Assembly (NCBI GenBank): GCA_021828345.1
Contig: JAJZJI010000062.1
Location: forward strand, 1-6,855
Direction: 5' to 3'
DNA length: 6,855 nucleotides
DNA from: Microcaldota archaeon
Lineage (GTDB): Archaea > Micrarchaeota > Micrarchaeia > Micrarchaeales > Micrarchaeaceae
Each line of letters starts with the position of its first letter. Position 1 is the stretch's first letter. The notes beneath the pieces were generated by a model that had not been told where the DNA came from, did no database searches, and was given only the letters and a program-made list of their open reading frames with translations. A program made the position numbers and the translations under genes. Positions 5,753 to 6,855 of the stretch are shown in pieces.

Positions 5753-6855
5753 CTAACCTACACAACATCCTGTAGAAATAATATCATTTGGGCTATCTAT
5801 TCTTTTAATATCTGATATTATTTCGGTTTTTATTCCACATGTACATTCTGATTCATTTTTAATTAATGTGGCTTCATCTCCTGGCGCATATCGTATATAT
5901 ATGGTACCCTCCCGCGCAATAGTGGTGTAAACTAATAATCCCGTTTCACCTTTTTTTACAGGGACTATTATACCATCTTCTTCTTTTACTACCTCTACAT
6001 AATGTGGTCCGTTAAATAAGTGTAAATTGTTATAGTTACATATTTTTGTATTTGTTTGTAATAACGTACTTCCTGCTTGTGGTATAGCTTCAGATGACCC
6101 TAATAAACTAGCAATAGGTTTTTCGTAAGTTTTTGACCAATTTATAACTTCATCTATTACGCCATAACCTCCTAAAACAATTTTGTCAATATACTCTTCC
6201 AAGGTGTCTTGGCCAGATTCAATTAATGATAGTAAGCTAATACCTCCACCTTTAGCTACCTTATCTCCTTCAGATATAGGTCCTTGTGTTGTTATTATAG
6301 AATTTATTTTATATTTTTTTATTGTATTGATTACATCTTCAACGGTATCAGTTAATCTACGTGGCATATATGCTGCTCCAATTTTTAACATTGCCTCTTT
6401 AGCTTCTTCCCCACCCTTATGTGTTGGGTTATACGTGCTTAGTACTCTATCAGAGTCCTTAAATCCAGCATATTTAAATGCACGTGAAAATCCTCTACTT
6501 TCTATTTCTCTATCTATAGGTGTTATAAATGTTGGTGTTGCTGTGCCTTTTGTTCCTCCTGATTTATATATGTGGTAATTATTTTTAATATCGGTAGGAA
6601 GCATGGTATATGGATTCTCATTTATTTTATTACGAAAACCTACGGTGTTTGATGTGGAATCTTTTACTAAAATAGGTATGCTTTTAAAATCATCAAATGA
6701 TTCAATTTTTTGAATCTTTTTATATGCGCCCTTATAAATAGGCATAACTTTAACTGCACGTTTAAAAGTAAAATTTAGGAATGGTAATAATAGATTTTCT
6801 AAAGTTTTTTTATCTAATAGTTCCCAAGACGAATTTCCCCATATCTCTAATGGAA
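5753..6855 (-). CDS. PaaK/LuxE-like adenylate-forming acyl-activating enzyme (5' partial, lacks C-terminal ANL domain)
   Basis: The frame stays open to the right edge, giving 366 visible residues; the true start lies outside. The ATG at 6745 is internal: upstream codons encode EIWG...LLLPFLNFTFKRAVK, in keeping with the N-terminus of this family, leading into MPIYKGAYKKI and the SIPILVKDS segment. Numbered from the first visible residue, the ATP-binding P-loop is YKSGGTKGTATP (96-107), the YGxTE-like motif is LGSSE (251-255), the ribose-binding IRYAPGD is at 320-326, a CTCG pair is at 337-340, and the hinge-like KRID is at 350-353. The protein stops 13 residues later with STGCCVG, so the roughly 100-residue C-terminal domain of CoA ligases, with its catalytic lysine, is missing. 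This length matches LuxE acyl-protein synthetases rather than full phenylacetate-CoA ligases. I infer it activates a carboxylic acid as acyl-AMP and passes it to a thiol for the LuxC-like reductase. The substrate cannot be told from sequence. Confidence 0.8.
   Translation of the reverse strand, partial: PLEIWGNSSWELLDKKTLENLLLPFLNFTFKRAVKVMPIYKGAYKKIQKIESFDDFKSIPILVKDSTSNTVGFRNKINENPYTMLPTDIKNNYHIYKSGGTKGTATPTFITPIDREIESRGFSRAFKYAGFKDSDRVLSTYNPTHKGGEEAKEAMLKIGAAYMPRRLTDTVEDVINTIKKYKINSIITTQGPISEGDKVAKGGGISLLSLIESGQDTLEEYIDKIVLGGYGVIDEVINWSKTYEKPIASLLGSSEAIPQAGSTLLQTNTKICNYNNLHLFNGPHYVEVVKEEDGIIVPVKKGETGLLVYTTIAREGTIYIRYAPGDEATLIKNESECTCGIKTEIISDIKRIDSPNDIISTGCCVG
5754..5759 (-). promoter_or_regulatory. 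Ribosome binding site AGGTTA for the UbiA-like gene
   Basis: On the minus strand AGGTTA overlaps the TAG stop of the upstream gene; its AGGT core lies 8 bases before the ATG at 5747. It decides that start over the ATG at 5768, and the overlap with the stop codon suggests translational coupling. Confidence 0.45.

Noticed and set aside
6183..6578. Plus-strand open frame opposite the adenylating enzyme
   Set aside because: It is antisense to the P-loop region of the PaaK/LuxE-like gene, and no domain is recognisable.
6743..6745. ATG at 6745 as start of the adenylating enzyme
   Set aside because: The frame is open to the window edge and the residues upstream look like the family's N-terminal region, so the gene is cut by the window.
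2748..6855. Bioluminescence operon
   Set aside because: LuxE- and LuxC-like genes suggest it, but no luciferase gene is visible and LuxC/LuxE homologues occur in other pathways.

Overview
The window looks archaeal. It carries a stand-alone KaiC-like RecA-fold ATPase and a V4R-domain protein. Upstream regions have TATA-like boxes rather than bacterial -35/-10 pairs. Several genes are preceded by GGTGA/AGGT-type ribosome binding sites, and TTG or GTG start positions occur. The DNA is AT-rich and genes are tightly packed or overlapping, which would suit a small-genome archaeon such as a DPANN lineage. The lineage is inference; no rRNA or other marker gene is present.

Layout. Bases 1-252 (+) are the 3' end of an unrecognised gene that begins outside the window. 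Bases 253-375 are a tail-to-tail gap with two inverted repeats. Bases 376-1662 (-) encode a secreted or surface protein with a signal-peptide-like N-terminus, three 20-residue Tyr/Asn/Gln-rich repeats and a C-terminal membrane anchor. Bases 1663-1894 are a divergent intergenic region with TATA candidates on both strands, a short G-rich tract and a possible 20-codon ORF (1801-1863, +). Bases 1895-2758 (+) encode the KaiC-like ATPase, which has a large insertion and lacks the usual Glu-Glu pair.

The rest (2748-6855) is one compact minus-strand operon, read from the right edge: a PaaK/LuxE-like adenylate-forming enzyme (5' end outside the window), a UbiA-family membrane protein, a LuxC-like acyl reductase of the aldehyde dehydrogenase superfamily, and a V4R-domain protein. 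Junctions between genes are 1 to 17 bases with the chosen starts. The last gene overlaps the KaiC-like gene tail to tail by 11 bases.

The operon is the most interesting part. The adenylating enzyme ends soon after the hinge, lacks the usual C-terminal ANL domain, and finishes in Cys-Cys-Val-Gly. This recalls bacterial LuxE, which carries its acyl group on a cysteine near the C-terminus and passes it to the LuxC reductase. With a LuxC-like reductase in the same operon, I infer an archaeal LuxE/LuxC-type carboxylic acid reductase. It is coupled to a UbiA-like membrane protein whose first Asp-rich motif is degraded, and to a V4R protein that may sense a lipid-like ligand. The substrate is unknown. 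Sampled lines of the operon are clearly more AT-rich than the KaiC-like gene, so the operon may have a different history.
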